From Tersicoccus sp. Bi-70 (GTDB lineage Bacteria > Actinomycetota > Actinomycetes > Actinomycetales > Micrococcaceae): a stretch of DNA of 64,000 nt. The translations under genes and the position numbers were made by a program. The notes under the pieces were generated by a model. That model was given only the letters and a program-made list of their open reading frames with translations, was not told where the DNA came from and did no database searches. Within the stretch, counting starts at the first letter, position 1. Each line of letters begins with the position of its first letter. Positions 1 to 8,284 of this stretch are shown here, piece after piece. Where the stretch lies: the NCBI RefSeq assembly GCF_001968825.1, contig NZ_MIEU01000002.1:310001-374000 (forward strand), read 5' to 3'.

Positions 1-35
1 CACGTGCGGCATGACCGCCGACCAGAGGGGACATC

Positions 36-938
36 ATGAGCACGCCGACCAACGGGGACGCCAACGACCCGTGGCGCAGGCCCACCGAACCGCAGCAGGG
101 ACAGCCGTCGTCGTCCGGCCGGCACGACGCCGGGGCGGGATGGGACCAGGCCCGGCAGGGCCAGCCCGGCTACGGTCAGCAGCCCGGCTACGGTCAGGGC
201 AACCCGGGCCCGTTCAACCAGGGGCAGGGCCAGCCCGGCGGTGCTCCCGCGTGGGGTCAGCAGCCCGGCTACGGCCAGCAGCCCGGGCAGGGCCAGCAGG
301 GTCCGGGGTACGGCTACCCGCAGGGCGGCTACCTCGCGCAGAACCCGTACCCGGGTGTCGAGGGTGCGAAGCCGACCACCGCGGGCCTGCAGATCGCGGC
401 CAACTTCGTCGACAACCTCATCCTCAGCGTGGTTCTCACCATCATCGGGTTCCTCTCGTTCATCCCGGTGTTCGTCACCGCGGCCAGCCTGCCGAGCACC
501 AGCTCGAGCCGGACCTACGACGAGTACGGCACGAGCACCCGGACCCGGCTGACGCAGGAGCAGGCCAACGCCCTGGTCGGCAGCGTCGTCGGATCCCTCG
601 TCATCTTCCTCGTCCTGTTCCTCATCATCGGCGTCATCCTGTGGTGGTGGCTGGCGACGCGGGGCAAGTCGATCGGCAACGCGATCTTCGGGCTGCGCCT
701 GGTCCACCAGGAGACCGGTCAGCCCCTCGGCTGGGGACCGACGTTCCTCCGCGGTCTGCTGATGTGGGCCGCCAGCGCCGTCACCGGCGGGATCATGGGC
801 CTGCTGTTCTGGCTCTCCCCGCTGTTCGACAGCACGAGCGGTTGGTTCCAGTCCTGGCAGGACAAGCTGTTCAAGGGCGTCGTGATCAACCACAAGCTGG
901 GCCGCGACACCTACACCCCGGCGTCGAAGAACCGCTGA
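36..938 (+). CDS. RDD family membrane protein with Gly/Gln/Tyr-rich N-terminus
   Basis: A 300-aa protein. Residues 1-110 are low complexity with imperfect QPGYGQ repeats, probably a disordered cytoplasmic tail. Residues about 115-290 form an RDD-type domain: a hydrophobic helix after GLQIAANFVDNLIL, a second one ending WWWLATRGKSIGNAIFGLRLV (the usual RDD signature region), and a third hydrophobic stretch near residues 235-265. RDD proteins are poorly characterised membrane proteins, some linked to ion transport. The ATG at 36 follows a GAGGGG ribosome site 5 bp upstream. A terminator-like hairpin lies 14 bp after the stop. The specific function is unknown. Confidence 0.85.
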   Translation: MSTPTNGDANDPWRRPTEPQQGQPSSSGRHDAGAGWDQARQGQPGYGQQPGYGQGNPGPFNQGQGQPGGAPAWGQQPGYGQQPGQGQQGPGYGYPQGGYLAQNPYPGVEGAKPTTAGLQIAANFVDNLILSVVLTIIGFLSFIPVFVTAASLPSTSSSRTYDEYGTSTRTRLTQEQANALVGSVVGSLVIFLVLFLIIGVILWWWLATRGKSIGNAIFGLRLVHQETGQPLGWGPTFLRGLLMWAASAVTGGIMGLLFWLSPLFDSTSGWFQSWQDKLFKGVVINHKLGRDTYTPASKNR

Positions 939-951
939 CGCCTCCACGATC

Positions 952-981
952 GAGCCGGCCGGACGATGGTCCGGCCGGCTC
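952..981. terminator. Bidirectional hairpin terminator
   Basis: Perfect 13-bp inverted repeat (GAGCCGGCCGGAC / GTCCGGCCGGCTC) with a 4-nt loop. It sits between the convergent RDD gene and the response-regulator gene, so it can serve both. There is no long T tract, as is common in high-GC actinobacteria. Confidence 0.7.
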
Positions 982-1019
982 TGTCGTGTCCGGGAGGTCG
1001 GTGCAGATGGGCCGCCCGC

Positions 1020-1685
1020 TCAGCGTCCTCGCGCCCAGGCGTACCGGCGCTCGGGGCGGCCGGCGCCGTACTTCAGCTGCACCGTGACGGTGCCGCCCTC
1101 CACGAGGTGTTCGAGGTAGCGGCGGGCGCTCACCCGGGAGATGCCCACCCGCTCGGCCGTGTCCGTCGCGGAGAGGTCGAGCGCGGCGGTGCGCAGGGCC
1201 TGCTCGACCGCCTGCAGCGTCTCGTCGCTGAGCCCCTTGCGCGGCACCGGCCGCGCGGCCGGGACGTCCCCGAAGAGGCGGTCCACCACGGTCTGATCGG
1301 CGGCGCCGTGTACCGCGCCCGCCTGGTCGCGGTACTGCGCCAGCCGACGGCTGAGGTCCTCACGCTGGAACGGCTTCATCAGGTAGCTGGTCACCCCGCC
1401 GCGCCGGGCCCGCACCACGGTCGCCTGCTCGCGGGCGGCGGTGATGACGATCGCGTCCACCTCCGGCTGGTCGTCGCGCAGCCGTTGCAGCAGGTCCAGG
1501 CCGTTGCCGTCGGGCAGGTGGATGTCGAGGAGGACCAGGTCGGGGGAGTGCTCCCGGGCCAGGGTCAGGGCCTCGGCGGTCGAGTGCGCGACGCCGCACA
1601 CCCGGAATTCCGGGTTCTCCGCCACGAAGCCGGCGTGGATGCGCGCGACCATGAAGTCGTCGTCGACCACCAGCACGTCATACAT
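1020..1685 (-). CDS. CitB/DcuR-type two-component response regulator
   Basis: A 221-aa regulator. The receiver domain (residues 1-120) has the acidic pocket VVDDD (D8-D10), the expected phosphoacceptor D54 in LLDIHLPDG, T82 and K104 in LMKPF. Residues about 150-215 form a helix-turn-helix (AERVGISRVSARRYLEHL) as in regulators of C4-dicarboxylate and citrate metabolism. It overlaps the upstream kinase gene by 8 bp, so the two are translationally coupled. Its likely target is the divergent tctCBA transporter operon; that link is inferred from position, not shown. Confidence 0.9.
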   Translation of the reverse strand: MYDVLVVDDDFMVARIHAGFVAENPEFRVCGVAHSTAEALTLAREHSPDLVLLDIHLPDGNGLDLLQRLRDDQPEVDAIVITAAREQATVVRARRGGVTSYLMKPFQREDLSRRLAQYRDQAGAVHGAADQTVVDRLFGDVPAARPVPRKGLSDETLQAVEQALRTAALDLSATDTAERVGISRVSARRYLEHLVEGGTVTVQLKYGAGRPERRYAWARGR

Positions 1686-3396
1686 CGAGCCTCCTCCTCT
1701 CGCGCTCGGGTGCCCGGGCCGCCGGTGTCGATATCGGTGTCGGGGTCCGGGCCGGTGTCGGGATGCGGGTGGCGCCGGCGTGTTCTCGACGGCCGTCGCG
1801 CGGGCCGCGGCGCAGGACGGCGGTGAACACCGCGCCGTCGACCGTGGTGACGTCCACGTCCCCGCCGCGGCGGCGGCACACGTACCGGGTCAGTGACAGC
1901 CCGAATCCGCGGCCGCCCGCCGCGTCCGAGGCCTTCGTGCTGAAGCCGGCCTCGAAGATCCGGTCCCGGTCGCCGGTGGCCAGCCCGGGGCCCGAGTCCT
2001 GGACCGTGACGAGGATGCGGGCGCCGTCGTCCTGTACGTCCACGCTCACCATCGCCTCCGGGGCGCCGGAGACGGCGTCGAGCGCGTTGTCGATGAGGTT
2101 GCCCGCGACCGTGATCAGGTCCCGGGACAGGTCCTCGTCCACCGGGCCCAGCGCGGCGTCCGGGTCGAGTTCGAGAGCCACGCCGCGTTCCCCGGCGACC
2201 GAGGACTTGGCGATCAGCAGCGCGGCCAGCGGCGGGTCCGCGATCCGCTCGGTGACCGCGTCCACGAGCAGGGAGCGGTCGGTGCTGACGCCGTTGACGA
2301 AGCGCAGCGCCTCCTCCGTCTCGCCGAGCTGGATCAGCCCAGCGACGGTGTGCAGCTGGTTGGCGAACTCGTGGGTCTGGGCGCGCAGCAGGCCGGTGGC
2401 GGTGCGGGTGGCGCCGAGCTGGTCCTCCAGCTCGAACAGCTCGGTGCGGTCGCGCAGAGTGGTGACCGTGCCGATCACCCGGCCTCGCGAGGTGATGGGC
2501 CGCCGGTTGGCCACGAGCAGCCGGTCGCCGACGACGATGGTCCGGTCCGCTAGTGGGCCGTCCCCCACGAGCGCGTCCGCGACGTCGTCGTCGCCGGCCG
2601 TGTCCCGCGCCGGCGAGCCGAGCGGCACGGCCGCCCAGCCGAGCAGGTCCCGCGCCGCGTCGTTGAGCACGGTGATCCGGCCGGCGAGATCGACGGCGAC
2701 CACGCCCTCCTTGACGCCGTGCAGCAGCGCCTCCCGGTGCTCGACGAGGGCGGCGATCTCCCCGGGCTCCATGCCGAGCGTCTGCCGCTTGAGCCGGCGC
2801 GACAGCAGCCAGGACCCGCTCAGCCCCACGACGCCGCACACGGTCAGGGACAGGACGAGGTCCGGGGCCGCCGCGGTCAGGCGGTCGCTCCAGCCGGGGT
2901 ACTCGCGCGCGGCGATCGCCACGCCGATCCGCCTGCTCCCGTCGTCGAAGACGGGGACCCGGGCCACCAGCAGCTGCCGGTCCGCGACGGTGGCGGCGCC
3001 GGTCCACTGCCGGCGCGGGTCGCCGCTCATGAACTCCGCGGGCGCAGGCCGGCCGCGCAGCGTCGCATCGGAGGACGCGATCACCACCCCGCTCTCGTCC
3101 ACCAGCGTGGCCTCCGTCAGGCCGGACACCGAGCGCACCGACTCGATCACCGCGGGTAGGGACGACCCCTCGCCGGGTTGCGCGTCGGGCAGCAGCGCCC
3201 GCACCAGCGGGGTCGCGGCGAGGGATTCGGCGGCGGAGAGCGCCCGCCGGCCCTCCTGCGCCTCGAACGCGCGCAGCGACTGGCCGACCGAGAGCCACAG
3301 CACGCCGGCGAGCACGCCGAGCAGCACCAGCAGCTGCAGGGCGAGCAGCTGGCCGGCGAGGGAGACGCGGCGCTGGCGGGGCGCGGGATCGGGCAC
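1678..3396 (-). CDS. CitA/DcuS-type sensor histidine kinase
   Basis: A 572-aa kinase if started at the GTG at 3396, chosen because GGAGG lies 5 bp upstream; the open frame itself runs further and into the divergent gene. It has TM1 at residues 13-36, an extracytoplasmic sensor of about 140 residues (PDC-like, as in CitA), TM2 at 177-198, a PAS domain at about 215-320, and an H-box THEFANQLH with H342 as the probable phosphorylated histidine. The ATPase domain shows NLIDNALDAV, DSGPGL and GRGFGLSL. Its ligand is probably a carboxylate, suggested by the family and the divergent tct genes. Confidence 0.9.
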   Translation of the reverse strand: MPDPAPRQRRVSLAGQLLALQLLVLLGVLAGVLWLSVGQSLRAFEAQEGRRALSAAESLAATPLVRALLPDAQPGEGSSLPAVIESVRSVSGLTEATLVDESGVVIASSDATLRGRPAPAEFMSGDPRRQWTGAATVADRQLLVARVPVFDDGSRRIGVAIAAREYPGWSDRLTAAAPDLVLSLTVCGVVGLSGSWLLSRRLKRQTLGMEPGEIAALVEHREALLHGVKEGVVAVDLAGRITVLNDAARDLLGWAAVPLGSPARDTAGDDDVADALVGDGPLADRTIVVGDRLLVANRRPITSRGRVIGTVTTLRDRTELFELEDQLGATRTATGLLRAQTHEFANQLHTVAGLIQLGETEEALRFVNGVSTDRSLLVDAVTERIADPPLAALLIAKSSVAGERGVALELDPDAALGPVDEDLSRDLITVAGNLIDNALDAVSGAPEAMVSVDVQDDGARILVTVQDSGPGLATGDRDRIFEAGFSTKASDAAGGRGFGLSLTRYVCRRRGGDVDVTTVDGAVFTAVLRRGPRDGRREHAGATRIPTPARTPTPISTPAARAPERERRRLDV

Positions 3397-3494
3397 GGAG
3401 ACCTCCGGGACGGGCCGCGCGGAACGGTGCGCGGGGGACCTCCGGCCCGGCGGCGGACACCGGGCGACGTCGTCCGGTGGGGCGCGAGCAGAAG

Positions 3495-3530
3495 GACCAC
3501 AACGACCACAAGGTTTCTTGTGATCGCAAG
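3495..3530. promoter_or_regulatory. Candidate operator between kinase and tctCBA
   Basis: This intergenic stretch holds a tandem GACCACAA repeat (3495-3502 and 3504-3511), a perfect 16-bp inverted repeat CACAAG-N4-CTTGTG (3507-3522), and an overlapping near-palindrome CTTGTGATCGCAAG (3517-3530). It lies 65-100 bp upstream of the tctC start. This dense symmetry suits a binding site for the adjacent CitB-type regulator; binding is inferred. Confidence 0.5.
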
Positions 3531-3595
3531 ATATGAGCTGGCTCACAGCATCGTCATGCTGGTCACGTTCATCATTCCATCTCGAAGGAGAGATC

Positions 3596-4606
3596 ATGCG
3601 ATCGTCTCGATTCGCACGCATCGCGGCCGCGGCCGCCGGTGCCGCGCTGCTGCTCTCGGCCTGCGGCGTCACCTCCAACTCCGCGGGGCAGGCCACCGGC
3701 TCGGGCAACGCCGGTTCGGCCACGGACCTGCGCATCATGGTGCCGAACACGGCCGGCGGCGGGTACGACACCACCGCGCGGACCGCGGCCAAGGTGATGG
3801 CCTCGGAGAAGGTCACGCCGAAGCAGCCCGAGGTCTACAACCTCGCCGGCGCCGGCGGCACCGTGGGCCTGGCCCGCCTGGTCAACGAGAAGGGCAACGC
3901 CGACCTGGCGATGCTGATGGGGCTCGGCGTCGTCGGCGCCAGCTACACCAACAAGTCCGAGGCGAAGCTCACCGGGACCACGCCGCTGGCCAAGCTGATC
4001 GAGGAGCCCGGCGCCATCATGGTGCCGAAGAGCTCGCCGTACCAGACCATCGACGATCTGGTGAAGGCGTGGAAGGCCAACCCGAAGGGCGTCTCCGTCG
4101 GCGGCGGTTCCTCGCCCGGCGGCCCGGACCACCTGCTGCCGATGCAGCTCGCGCAGGCCGTCGGCATCGACCCGACCAAGGTCAACTTCGTCTCCTACGA
4201 CGGCGGCGGGGACCTGCTCCCGGCCATCCTGGGCAACAAGGTCAGCGTGGCCGCCTCGGGTGCCGGCGAGTACATGAAGCAGATCGAGTCCGGCCAGATC
4301 CGGGTGCTCGCGACCTCCGGGGCCAAGCGCCTGGACGGTGTCGACGCGCCGACGCTGAAGGAATCGGGCATCGACCTCGTCTTCACCAACTGGCGCGGCA
4401 TCGTGGCCCCTCCCGGCATCGACGACGCCGCCCGCACCAAGTGGATCGACACCCTCACCAAGCTGCACGAGTCGCAGGGCTGGAAGGACGCCCTGAAGGC
4501 GAACGGCTGGACCGACGGCTTCATGACCGGTGACGACTTCGCGTCCTTCCTCAAGCAGCAGGACCAGGACGTGGCGGACGTGCTCAAGAAGCTGGGCCTG
4601 GCATGA
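3596..4606 (+). CDS. tctC: Tripartite tricarboxylate transporter substrate-binding lipoprotein
   Basis: A 336-aa TctC/BugT-family solute-binding protein. The ATG at 3596 has GAAGGAGAG just upstream and begins a lipoprotein signal peptide with lipobox LSAC, so C23 should be lipidated and the protein tethered outside the membrane. Family hallmarks include an early IMVPNTAGGGYDTTAR segment and a late LAKLHES/GWKDAL region. It captures a carboxylate (citrate-like in the type member) for TctAB. Its stop overlaps the tctB start as ATGA. The exact substrate cannot be read from sequence. Confidence 0.92.
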   Translation: MRSSRFARIAAAAAGAALLLSACGVTSNSAGQATGSGNAGSATDLRIMVPNTAGGGYDTTARTAAKVMASEKVTPKQPEVYNLAGAGGTVGLARLVNEKGNADLAMLMGLGVVGASYTNKSEAKLTGTTPLAKLIEEPGAIMVPKSSPYQTIDDLVKAWKANPKGVSVGGGSSPGGPDHLLPMQLAQAVGIDPTKVNFVSYDGGGDLLPAILGNKVSVAASGAGEYMKQIESGQIRVLATSGAKRLDGVDAPTLKESGIDLVFTNWRGIVAPPGIDDAARTKWIDTLTKLHESQGWKDALKANGWTDGFMTGDDFASFLKQQDQDVADVLKKLGLA

Positions 4607-5109
4607 GTTCGGCCGTCGCCGAGCGCCTGCGCGGACGATCCGAGCTGGGCCTCGCGGCCCTGCTCGGCGTCGTCGGCGTCGTGGTGCTGGTCGACGCTGC
4701 CGGTCTCGAGTCGCTGACGACCTCCGCGGACCCGGTGGGGCCGCGGGCGGTGCCGATCATCGTGGGCACCCTGCTCCTGGTGTGCGCCGTCGTCCTCGCC
4801 GTGCAGGTGCTGCGCGGCGGCCGCGCCGAACCGGACGCCGGGGAGGACATCGACCCGGCCTCCGCGTTCGACTGGAAGACCCTGCTCCTGCTGGTCGGAT
4901 TCTTCCTGCTCAACGCCGCGACCATCGGCGTGCTCGGCTGGGTGCTCTCCGGCGCCATCATGTTCTGGGGCTCGTGCTGGGCGCTCGGGTCGCGGCGCTG
5001 GCTGCTGAACATCGTGATCTCGCTGGTCCTCTCGACCGCGACGTTCTACGGCTTCTATCTGGGCCTGGGCATCCACCTGCCGGCCGGCCTGCTCGCGGGG
5101 GTGCTGTGA
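4603..5109 (+). CDS. tctB: Tripartite tricarboxylate transporter small membrane subunit
   Basis: A 168-aa membrane protein with four hydrophobic segments (about residues 15-32, 48-66, 88-118 split in two, and 130-165), matching the small TctB subunit in length and layout. It overlaps tctC by 4 bp and is followed 1 bp later by tctA, so the three are one translation-coupled operon. TctB works with TctA in the membrane to import the substrate delivered by TctC. Confidence 0.88.
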   Translation: MSSAVAERLRGRSELGLAALLGVVGVVVLVDAAGLESLTTSADPVGPRAVPIIVGTLLLVCAVVLAVQVLRGGRAEPDAGEDIDPASAFDWKTLLLLVGFFLLNAATIGVLGWVLSGAIMFWGSCWALGSRRWLLNIVISLVLSTATFYGFYLGLGIHLPAGLLAGVL

Positions 5110-5110
5110 C

Positions 5111-6748
5111 GTGGAGACACTCAATCTGCTGATGGAGGGCTTCGGCCACGCGCTGACGCCCATGAATCTGCTGTTCGCCCTGATCGGCGTCGTGCTCGGC
5201 ACCGCCGTCGGCGTGCTGCCCGGCATCGGGCCGGCCATGGCCGTGGCCCTGCTGCTGCCGGTCACCTCCGGGCTGGACGCCTCGACCGCCCTGATCATGT
5301 TCGCGGGCATCTACTACGGCGGCATGTACGGCGGCTCGACGACGTCGATCCTGCTCAACACGCCGGGCGAGTCCGCCACGGTGATCACCGCGATCGAGGG
5401 CCACAAGATGGCCAAGGCCGGCCGCGCCGCCCAGGCGCTGGCCACCGCGGCCATCGGCTCGTTCGTGGCCGGATCGATCGGCACCGCCCTGCTGGTGGCG
5501 ATCGCGCCGCTGGTGGTCGGATTCGCCGTCTCGCTCGGCGCGCCGAGCTACCTCGGCATCATGCTGCTCGCCCTCGTCGCCGTCACGGCGGTGCTGGGCA
5601 GTTCCAAGGTGCGCGGCTTCGCGTCGCTCGGTCTCGGCCTGGCCGTGGGCCTGATCGGCGCCGACGTCGTGTCCGGGCAGCGCCGGCTCACCTTCGGGCA
5701 GCCGCTGCTCGCCGACGGCATCGACATCGTCGTGGTCGCGGTCGGCATCTTCGCCGTGGGCGAGGCCCTGTGGATCAGCGCGCACCTCTCCCGGGCCACG
5801 GCGACGACCATCCCGGTCGGCCGCCCGTGGATGGGCAAGCAGGACTGGAAGCGGTCCTGGAAGCCGTGGTTGCGCGGCACCGCGCTCGGCTACCCGTTCG
5901 GCGCCCTGCCCGCGGGCGGCGCCGAGATCCCGACCTTCCTCTCCTACGTGACCGAGAAACGGCTGTCGAAGCACAAGGAAGAGTTCGGGCACGGCGCCAT
6001 CGAGGGCGTGGCCGGTCCGGAGGCGGCGAACAACGCCTCTGCGGCGGGGTCCCTGACCCCGATGCTGGCGCTCGGGCTGCCGGTCAACGCGACGGCCGCC
6101 GTCATGCTCGCCGCGCTGACCAGCTACGGCATCCAGCCGGGGCCGCTGCTCTTCGAGGAGGAGCCGCAGCTCGTGTGGGGCCTGATCGCCTCGCTGTTCA
6201 TCGGCAACCTGCTGCTGCTCGTGATCAACCTGCCGCTGGCTCCCCTGTGGGCCCGGCTGCTGCAGATCCCGCGTCCGTACCTGTATGCCGGAATCCTGTT
6301 CTTCGCCACCCTCGGGGCGTTCGCGGTGAACCTGCAGACGTTCGACCTGATCCTGCTGCTGGTCCTCGGCCTGCTCGGGGTCGTCATGCGCCGGTACGGG
6401 CTGCCCGTGCTGCCGCTGATCATCGGCGTCATCCTGGCGCCGCGGGCGGAGAAGTCGCTGCGGCAGGCGCTCCAGCTCTCCGGTGGTGACCCCGTCGGGC
6501 TGGTCAGCGAGCCGGTCGCGGTGATCTGCTACGCGCTCATCGTCGCGGTGCTGTGCCTGCCGTTGATCGTCTGGGCGTGGAAGCGCCGCCGCCCGGCCGA
6601 GGCGGACCTGGCGTTCGAGGGCGCCCGGTCGACGGTCGCGCTGGCCGAGCGGATGGACGCGCACGACGACGCGGCCCGCGCCGATGCGCCGGCCGAGCCC
6701 GTCGAGTCCGCGGACGCGGGAGATCCGGAGCGGCGTTCGCGCATGTGA
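5111..6748 (+). CDS. tctA: Tripartite tricarboxylate transporter large permease subunit
   Basis: A 545-aa polytopic protein with the conserved TctA N-terminus: [17 protein letters not shown], then [20 protein letters not shown], then a second Gly-rich half around [20 protein letters not shown]. It starts with GTG 1 bp after the tctB stop. About 11-12 membrane segments end near residue 495; a charged Ala/Asp/Glu-rich tail of some 45 residues follows and is longer than in the type member. It is the substrate-translocating, cation-coupled channel of the TctABC system. Confidence 0.92.
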   Translation: METLNLLMEGFGHALTPMNLLFALIGVVLGTAVGVLPGIGPAMAVALLLPVTSGLDASTALIMFAGIYYGGMYGGSTTSILLNTPGESATVITAIEGHKMAKAGRAAQALATAAIGSFVAGSIGTALLVAIAPLVVGFAVSLGAPSYLGIMLLALVAVTAVLGSSKVRGFASLGLGLAVGLIGADVVSGQRRLTFGQPLLADGIDIVVVAVGIFAVGEALWISAHLSRATATTIPVGRPWMGKQDWKRSWKPWLRGTALGYPFGALPAGGAEIPTFLSYVTEKRLSKHKEEFGHGAIEGVAGPEAANNASAAGSLTPMLALGLPVNATAAVMLAALTSYGIQPGPLLFEEEPQLVWGLIASLFIGNLLLLVINLPLAPLWARLLQIPRPYLYAGILFFATLGAFAVNLQTFDLILLLVLGLLGVVMRRYGLPVLPLIIGVILAPRAEKSLRQALQLSGGDPVGLVSEPVAVICYALIVAVLCLPLIVWAWKRRRPAEADLAFEGARSTVALAERMDAHDDAARADAPAEPVESADAGDPERRSRM

Positions 6749-6768
6749 CGGGGTGCGAGGGAAGATTT

Positions 6769-6828
6769 GGCCCGCCGGGCCGGTTGCGGTGTGATGAGAG
6801 ACGCCGCGGCCGGATCACCCGGCGGGCC
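6769..6828 (+). other. Inverted repeat between tctA and the DsbA-like pair
   Basis: Perfect 11-bp arms (GGCCCGCCGGG at 6769-6779 and CCCGGCGGGCC at 6818-6828) enclose 38 nt. It starts 20 bp after tctA and ends 25 bp before the next gene. It could end the tct transcript or form a leader structure for the downstream gene; no T tract is visible. Confidence 0.4.
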
Positions 6829-6853
6829 GTACCCGTTCGACGAGGAGATGACC

Positions 6854-7468
6854 GTGACCGAGACCAGCACCGCGACGGGGACCGCCGATTTCTGGTTCGA
6901 CCCGCTCTGCCCCTTCGCGTGGCTGACGTCGCGCTGGATCCTCGAGGTCGCCACCGTCCGCGACCTTCAGATCCACTGGCACCCCATGAGCCTGGTGATC
7001 CTCAACGAGGACAACCCGGAGAACCACCACTACGGCCGCACCGACGAACTCGCCCCGCTGCGCGTCATCGTCGCCGCGCAGGAGCAGCACGGCGACGAGG
7101 CCGTCAAGGCGCTCTACGACGCCATGGGCACGCAGATACACCACCGCGACAACCACGACCTGCCCGACGTCATCGTCAAGGCCCTCGCCGAGGCCGGTCT
7201 GCCGGCGGAGCTCGCCGAGGCGGGGGAGTCCGACCGGTACGACGCCGCGATCCGCGAGAGCCACGAGGACGGCATCGACCGGGTCGGGCAGGACGTCGGC
7301 ACCCCCGTCGTCGCCATCAACGGCACCGCCTTCTTCGGCCCCGTGATCACCCGGGTGCCCCGCGGCGAGGACGCCGGCACCCTGTGGGACGCGACCGTCA
7401 CGCTGGCCGGCTTCCCCGGCTTCTTCGAGCTGAAGCGTTCCCGCACCGAGGCGCCCCAGCTGGGCTGA
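6854..7468 (+). CDS. DsbA-fold mycothiol-linked reductase-like protein (Rv2466c family), copy 1
   Basis: A 204-aa thioredoxin/DsbA-fold protein resembling mycobacterial Rv2466c, a mycothiol-dependent nitroreductase: it shares FWFDPLCP, SRWILEV, MSL.ILNE, VGTPVV.ING.AFFGPV and a LWDATVT..FFELKR tail. The active-site motif is C19-P-F-A22 rather than the CPWC of Rv2466c as I recall it, so the resolving cysteine is missing. The GTG at 6854 is chosen because GAGGAG lies 6 bp upstream and it gives the same length as the neighbouring paralogue; an in-frame ATG at 6848 is an alternative. Substrate unknown. Confidence 0.85.
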   Translation: MTETSTATGTADFWFDPLCPFAWLTSRWILEVATVRDLQIHWHPMSLVILNEDNPENHHYGRTDELAPLRVIVAAQEQHGDEAVKALYDAMGTQIHHRDNHDLPDVIVKALAEAGLPAELAEAGESDRYDAAIRESHEDGIDRVGQDVGTPVVAINGTAFFGPVITRVPRGEDAGTLWDATVTLAGFPGFFELKRSRTEAPQLG

Positions 7469-7514
7469 GCGTTCCGCCTGCAATCCGACTTGTCCCATCG
7501 AAGGAGATCCACCC

Positions 7515-8129
7515 ATGGCTGAGGCCACCAACACCGCCGACTTCTGGTTCGACCCGATCTGCCCGTTCGCGTGGGCCACGTCGCGATGGATCGAGGAGGT
7601 CCAGCAGGTCCGTGACATCACGGTCACCTGGCACGTGATGAGTCTGTCCGTGCTCAACGAGAACAAGGACGACCTGCCCGAGAACTACCGCGAGATGCTG
7701 CAGCGCGGCTGGGGCCCCGTCCGCGTCGTCACCGCCGCCGGCGAGCAGCACGGGCAGGACGCCGTCAAGCGCCTCTACGACGCGCTCGGCACCCAGCTGC
7801 ACGTGAACAAGGTGGAGGACTACACCGAGGCGATCCGCCTCGCGCTCGACGACGCCGGCCTGCCCGCCGACCTGGCCGACTACGCCACGCAGGAGGTCTA
7901 CGACGAGCAGCTGCGTGCCAGCCACGAGGACGGGATCGACCGGGTCGGGCAGGACGTCGGCACGCCCGTCGTCGCCTTCAACGGCACTGCGTTCTTCGGC
8001 CCCGTGATCACCCGCATCCCGCGCGGCGAGGAGGCCGGCGTCCTGTGGGACGCGACCGTCACGCTCGCCGGCTTCCCGGGCTTCTTCGAGCTCAAGCGCT
8101 CCCGCACCGAGGACCCGCAGGCCTCCTGA
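7515..8129 (+). CDS. DsbA-fold mycothiol-linked reductase-like protein (Rv2466c family), copy 2
   Basis: A 204-aa paralogue of the gene 46 bp upstream, again with a mono-cysteine active site C16-P-F-A19. The ATG at 7515 follows AAGGAG. Its middle region (MSLSVLNENKDDLPENYREM) is closer to Rv2466c as I recall it than copy 1 is, while its last 75 residues are nearly identical to copy 1. This pattern suggests a tandem duplication with later gene conversion of the 3' ends. The pair probably forms one transcript ending at the strong hairpin at 8226-8272. Confidence 0.85.
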   Translation: MAEATNTADFWFDPICPFAWATSRWIEEVQQVRDITVTWHVMSLSVLNENKDDLPENYREMLQRGWGPVRVVTAAGEQHGQDAVKRLYDALGTQLHVNKVEDYTEAIRLALDDAGLPADLADYATQEVYDEQLRASHEDGIDRVGQDVGTPVVAFNGTAFFGPVITRIPRGEEAGVLWDATVTLAGFPGFFELKRSRTEDPQAS

Positions 8130-8144
8130 GCCGGCTGTCTCCTG

Positions 8145-8216
8145 CGCCAGCTCGTCAATAGATGCTCCACCCGGGTCGATTTCCGGTCCCTCAGGACATC
8201 TATTGACGAGCTGGCG
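8145..8216. repeat. Long perfect inverted repeat, possible extragenic palindromic element
   Basis: Two perfect 20-bp arms (CGCCAGCTCGTCAATAGATG at 8145-8164 and its complement at 8197-8216) flank a 32-nt loop. It lies just before a separate, typical terminator, so it is not needed as one. The arms include an AATAGATG-type core that is less GC-rich than the surroundings. It may be a REP/MITE-like element; I see no second copy in the window. Confidence 0.6.
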
Positions 8217-8225
8217 GGATGCAAA

Positions 8226-8272
8226 CGAGAGAGGGCGCCGTCATCCGGATCGGATGACGGCGCCCTCTCTCG
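8226..8272. terminator. Bidirectional terminator between copy 2 and valS
   Basis: Perfect 22-bp arms (8226-8247 and 8251-8272) with a 3-nt loop form a very stable hairpin between the convergent DsbA-like pair and valS. Confidence 0.85.
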
Positions 8273-8284
8273 TGCGCGGTGGTC

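Noticed and set aside
1565-3529. 654-codon open frame in another frame of the kinase gene
   Set aside because: Arg/Pro/Ala-rich shadow of the kinase caused by high GC at third positions; no domain and it overlaps a clear histidine kinase.
4195-6664. Long minus-strand frames opposite tctC-tctB-tctA
   Set aside because: Gln/Arg/His-rich composition typical of antisense shadows; the plus-strand proteins have clear family motifs and coupled starts.
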